Below the pieces are notes generated by a model. It did no database searches. It saw only the letters and a list, made by a program, of their open reading frames with translations, and was not told where the DNA came from. 64,000 bases of DNA, taken from assembly GCA_942492635.1 (NCBI GenBank), contig CALOFP010000003.1, forward strand, positions 682,001-746,000, in the 5' to 3' direction. Source of the stretch: CALOFP01 sp942492635 (GTDB lineage Bacteria; UBP6; UBA1177; CALOFP01). The position numbers and the translations under genes were made by a program. Shown in pieces: positions 62,238 through 64,000 of the stretch. How positions within the stretch are numbered: the stretch's first letter is position 1; each line of letters begins with the position of its first letter.

Positions 62238-64000
62238 CTACTTCTCTTCGCCACTTGATCCTTTGATCTTTTTCCAGGGTTCCGCTTTTCCGCCCAAATA
62301 CTTTTTCAGAAATTCCTCCGTCCTTCCGAAAAAATCAAGCTTGTTTTCAGGTCTAGCGAATCCGTGTCCTTCATCTGGATAGACAATATATTCCACGGTG
62401 AGGTTTCTCTCCCTCAGCGCCGTCACCATCTGATTGCTTTCCTCAATATTTACACGCGGATCATTCTTTCCCTGGGCTATGAGAAGAGGTTTTTTTATCT
62501 TATCCGCATGGTGAAGGGGTGAGCGTTCTTTGTTAAGTTCTTCGTCGTTTTCGGCGTCGCCGATTCTGAGAACCAACTCCTTCTTGAAAGTTTTCCAGTA
62601 TGGAGGAATTGTCTTGAAAAATGTCTTGAGGTGGCTGACTCCCACAATATCCACTCCACACGCATAAAGATCGGGCGTAAATGCGAGTCCGGCGAGAGTG
62701 GCGTAACCGCCGTAGCTTCCCCCCATTATGGCTACCCTTTTCGGATCGGCTATTCCTTCGTTGATCGCCCACTTGACAGCATCGGTAAGATCATCCTGCA
62801 TCTTTCTGCCCCACTCCTTGTTTCCGGCGTTGACAAAGGACTTTCCGAAACCGGTGCTTCCCCGGAAGTTCACCATCAAAACCGCGTAACCACGATTTGC
62901 AAGCCATTGGGCGACCGCATTCATTCCCCAGCTGTCTCTGTGCCACGGTCCGCCGTGGGGATGAAGAACCATCGGCAGATTCTTCACCTCTTTCCCTGGC
63001 GGAAGTGTGAGGTAGGAAACCATTTCCAGACCGTCTCTGGTTTTAATTACTACGGGTTTCATTTTGGCAAGCTTATATTTTTCCAGAGCGGGTTGGTGTG
63101 AAAAAATGAAGCGCGCTTTCGTCTGATCCCTGTCGTAGTGGTAGTAGCGATAGGGGGCGTCGTCGGTCATGTATGCTACGATCCACTTTCTGTTCTTGAG
63201 ATCCGCCGATGTTACGAAAAACAGTCCGTCTCCAAGTTTTGAGAGGTACTCGAAATCCTTTTTCACCGAATCGTCGAGTATTTTTATCTCCGGTTTAAGA
63301 TAGTTTACTCCCACAGCAACTATTTTGTGAGAGACGGGATCCTTCATAACGCTTCCGATATCGACCCTCTCGTCTTCGGCAACAACCTTTTCAATTTCGC
63401 CCGACTCGATATCCATCAGAACGAGACGAGCCTTGTCGCTTTCCAGAGTGGATTTGAGATAGAGCTTGCTGTTGTCGGCGGTAAATGCTACGGGACCGCC
63501 GTTTTCTCCGAATGGAAAGGTGATGAGATCCCGCCACTCGGAATGTTCATCCGCTCTTATTCGAACAATTGTGTCACTGTTTTCTGGATTCTGAGCAACG
63601 GAAACTCGGAGGATAAAGTTGTTGTCCGTCATCCAGCCGGCAACATCGCCGGGATTTTCAGCAACCATTTTGAGTTCACCGGTTCTAAGGTTCAGCCGAT
63701 ACATATCGAAAACAGTACGGTTCCTTTTGTTGAGTCCGACGTAAATCCTGTCTGGGTGCTCCCTGTGAGTTATGAAATTCTGTGCCCGTACTCCGTCGAA
63801 CGGTGTAAGATCCTTTGTCGAACCTGCTTCAAGATCCGTCGCATAGAGATGCCAGTTTTCATCACCTTCCTTGTCCTGGATGTAGATGATCTGCTCACCG
63901 TTGTAGGCCCACCCGTAGGCCCGGATTCCTCGGTTCTCATCTTTTGTCACCATTCTGTCGTCCTGTTTGCCCACACTTTTCACCCAAACGTTGAGGACAT
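62238..64000 (-). CDS. S9-family peptidase, prolyl oligopeptidase/acylaminoacyl type (5' end beyond window)
   Basis: The visible 587 residues hold a beta-propeller (for example YGWAYNGEQIIYIQDKEGDE, NWHLYATDLE) and a C-terminal alpha/beta-hydrolase. The nucleophile Ser is in GGSYGGYATLAG, the acid Asp in AQGKNDPRVNIEES and the His in YPDEGHGFARPEN. An oxyanion-type HPHGGPWHRDSWG motif precedes them. The reading frame stays open to the window edge and continues with family-like residues (NVWVKSVGKQDDRMV), so the GTG at 63983 is not the true start. The enzyme cleaves peptides, probably short or blocked ones. The missing N-terminus may carry a signal peptide. Confidence 0.93.
   Translation of the reverse strand, partial: VLNVWVKSVGKQDDRMVTKDENRGIRAYGWAYNGEQIIYIQDKEGDENWHLYATDLEAGSTKDLTPFDGVRAQNFITHREHPDRIYVGLNKRNRTVFDMYRLNLRTGELKMVAENPGDVAGWMTDNNFILRVSVAQNPENSDTIVRIRADEHSEWRDLITFPFGENGGPVAFTADNSKLYLKSTLESDKARLVLMDIESGEIEKVVAEDERVDIGSVMKDPVSHKIVAVGVNYLKPEIKILDDSVKKDFEYLSKLGDGLFFVTSADLKNRKWIVAYMTDDAPYRYYHYDRDQTKARFIFSHQPALEKYKLAKMKPVVIKTRDGLEMVSYLTLPPGKEVKNLPMVLHPHGGPWHRDSWGMNAVAQWLANRGYAVLMVNFRGSTGFGKSFVNAGNKEWGRKMQDDLTDAVKWAINEGIADPKRVAIMGGSYGGYATLAGLAFTPDLYACGVDIVGVSHLKTFFKTIPPYWKTFKKELVLRIGDAENDEELNKERSPLHHADKIKKPLLIAQGKNDPRVNIEESNQMVTALRERNLTVEYIVYPDEGHGFARPENKLDFFGRTEEFLKKYLGGKAEPWKKIKGSSGEEK

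Overview
The window looks like chromosome from a flagellated, didermic (Gram-negative type) bacterium. Evidence for this is the P-ring and L-ring flagellar genes, many lipobox lipoproteins and several outer-membrane barrel proteins. Myxococcota-type cysteine repeats (CGNG...CDDGN...DGCS), Dickkopf-like Cys-rich tails, EGF-like modules, Asp-rich linkers after lipoboxes and an ankyrin protein ending in an AgmX/PglI-like domain all point to Myxococcota or a neighbouring former deltaproteobacterial or candidate lineage. This placement is inference; there is no rRNA gene in the window. No tRNA, rRNA or CRISPR array was recognised.

Layout. 1-4807 (minus): a tightly coupled operon of an Asp-rich lipoprotein, a membrane coiled-coil protein, flgF, flgG, flgA, flgH and flgI (cut by the window edge). 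4808-9355: an AT-rich accessory island with a 124-bp tandem duplication, an OLD-family ATPase/TOPRIM nuclease bracketed by related repeats, a 5'-truncated phage baseplate-spike fragment and an EGF-type lipoprotein. 9720-12258: small envelope proteins. 12458-17207: tpx, then two hairpin-forming tandem repeat arrays (121-bp and 112-bp units) flanking a GxxExxY gene, then a flotillin/NfeD pair. 17489-23264: paired paralogous lipoproteins, a FadL-like barrel, a divergent MarR regulator and an ankyrin lipoprotein.

23903-36889: a 1503-residue Cys-rich surface lipoprotein, a membrane-bound AraC-type regulator, a trypsin-like protease with EGF modules, a secreted unknown, a poly-HAMP chemoreceptor and a cyclophilin lipoprotein. 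36959-42975: an operon of yhcC, yhbY, a GT2 glycosyltransferase and an unknown; a gene split by a frameshift at a 10-A run; and ygiQ. 43887-46368: BCCT transporter plus tandem Usp protein. 46682-50281: an operon with a lone GspC-like protein, a permuted-papain-like lipoprotein, a double-GNAT protein, a Sel1 lipoprotein and rpsU. 50503-53596: a PAS histidine kinase and its NtrC-type sigma-54 activator. 53824-55384: a GNAT and an alanine-racemase-like protein. 55425-58050: a diguanylate cyclase and a PilZ protein separated by REP-like or mobile-element debris. 58284-60226: asparaginase and era. 60516-64000: a barrel protein and an S9 peptidase (cut by the edge).

The points most worth checking are these. 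(1) The tandem arrays supply the stop codons of both the GxxExxY gene and the flotillin gene. (2) The stand-alone OLD nuclease lies between copies of a dispersed repeat, beside a phage remnant. (3) A ~340-residue reading frame is broken only at an A10 tract. (4) Three sigma-54-like promoters (GG-N10-GC) cluster around the NtrC-type regulator.
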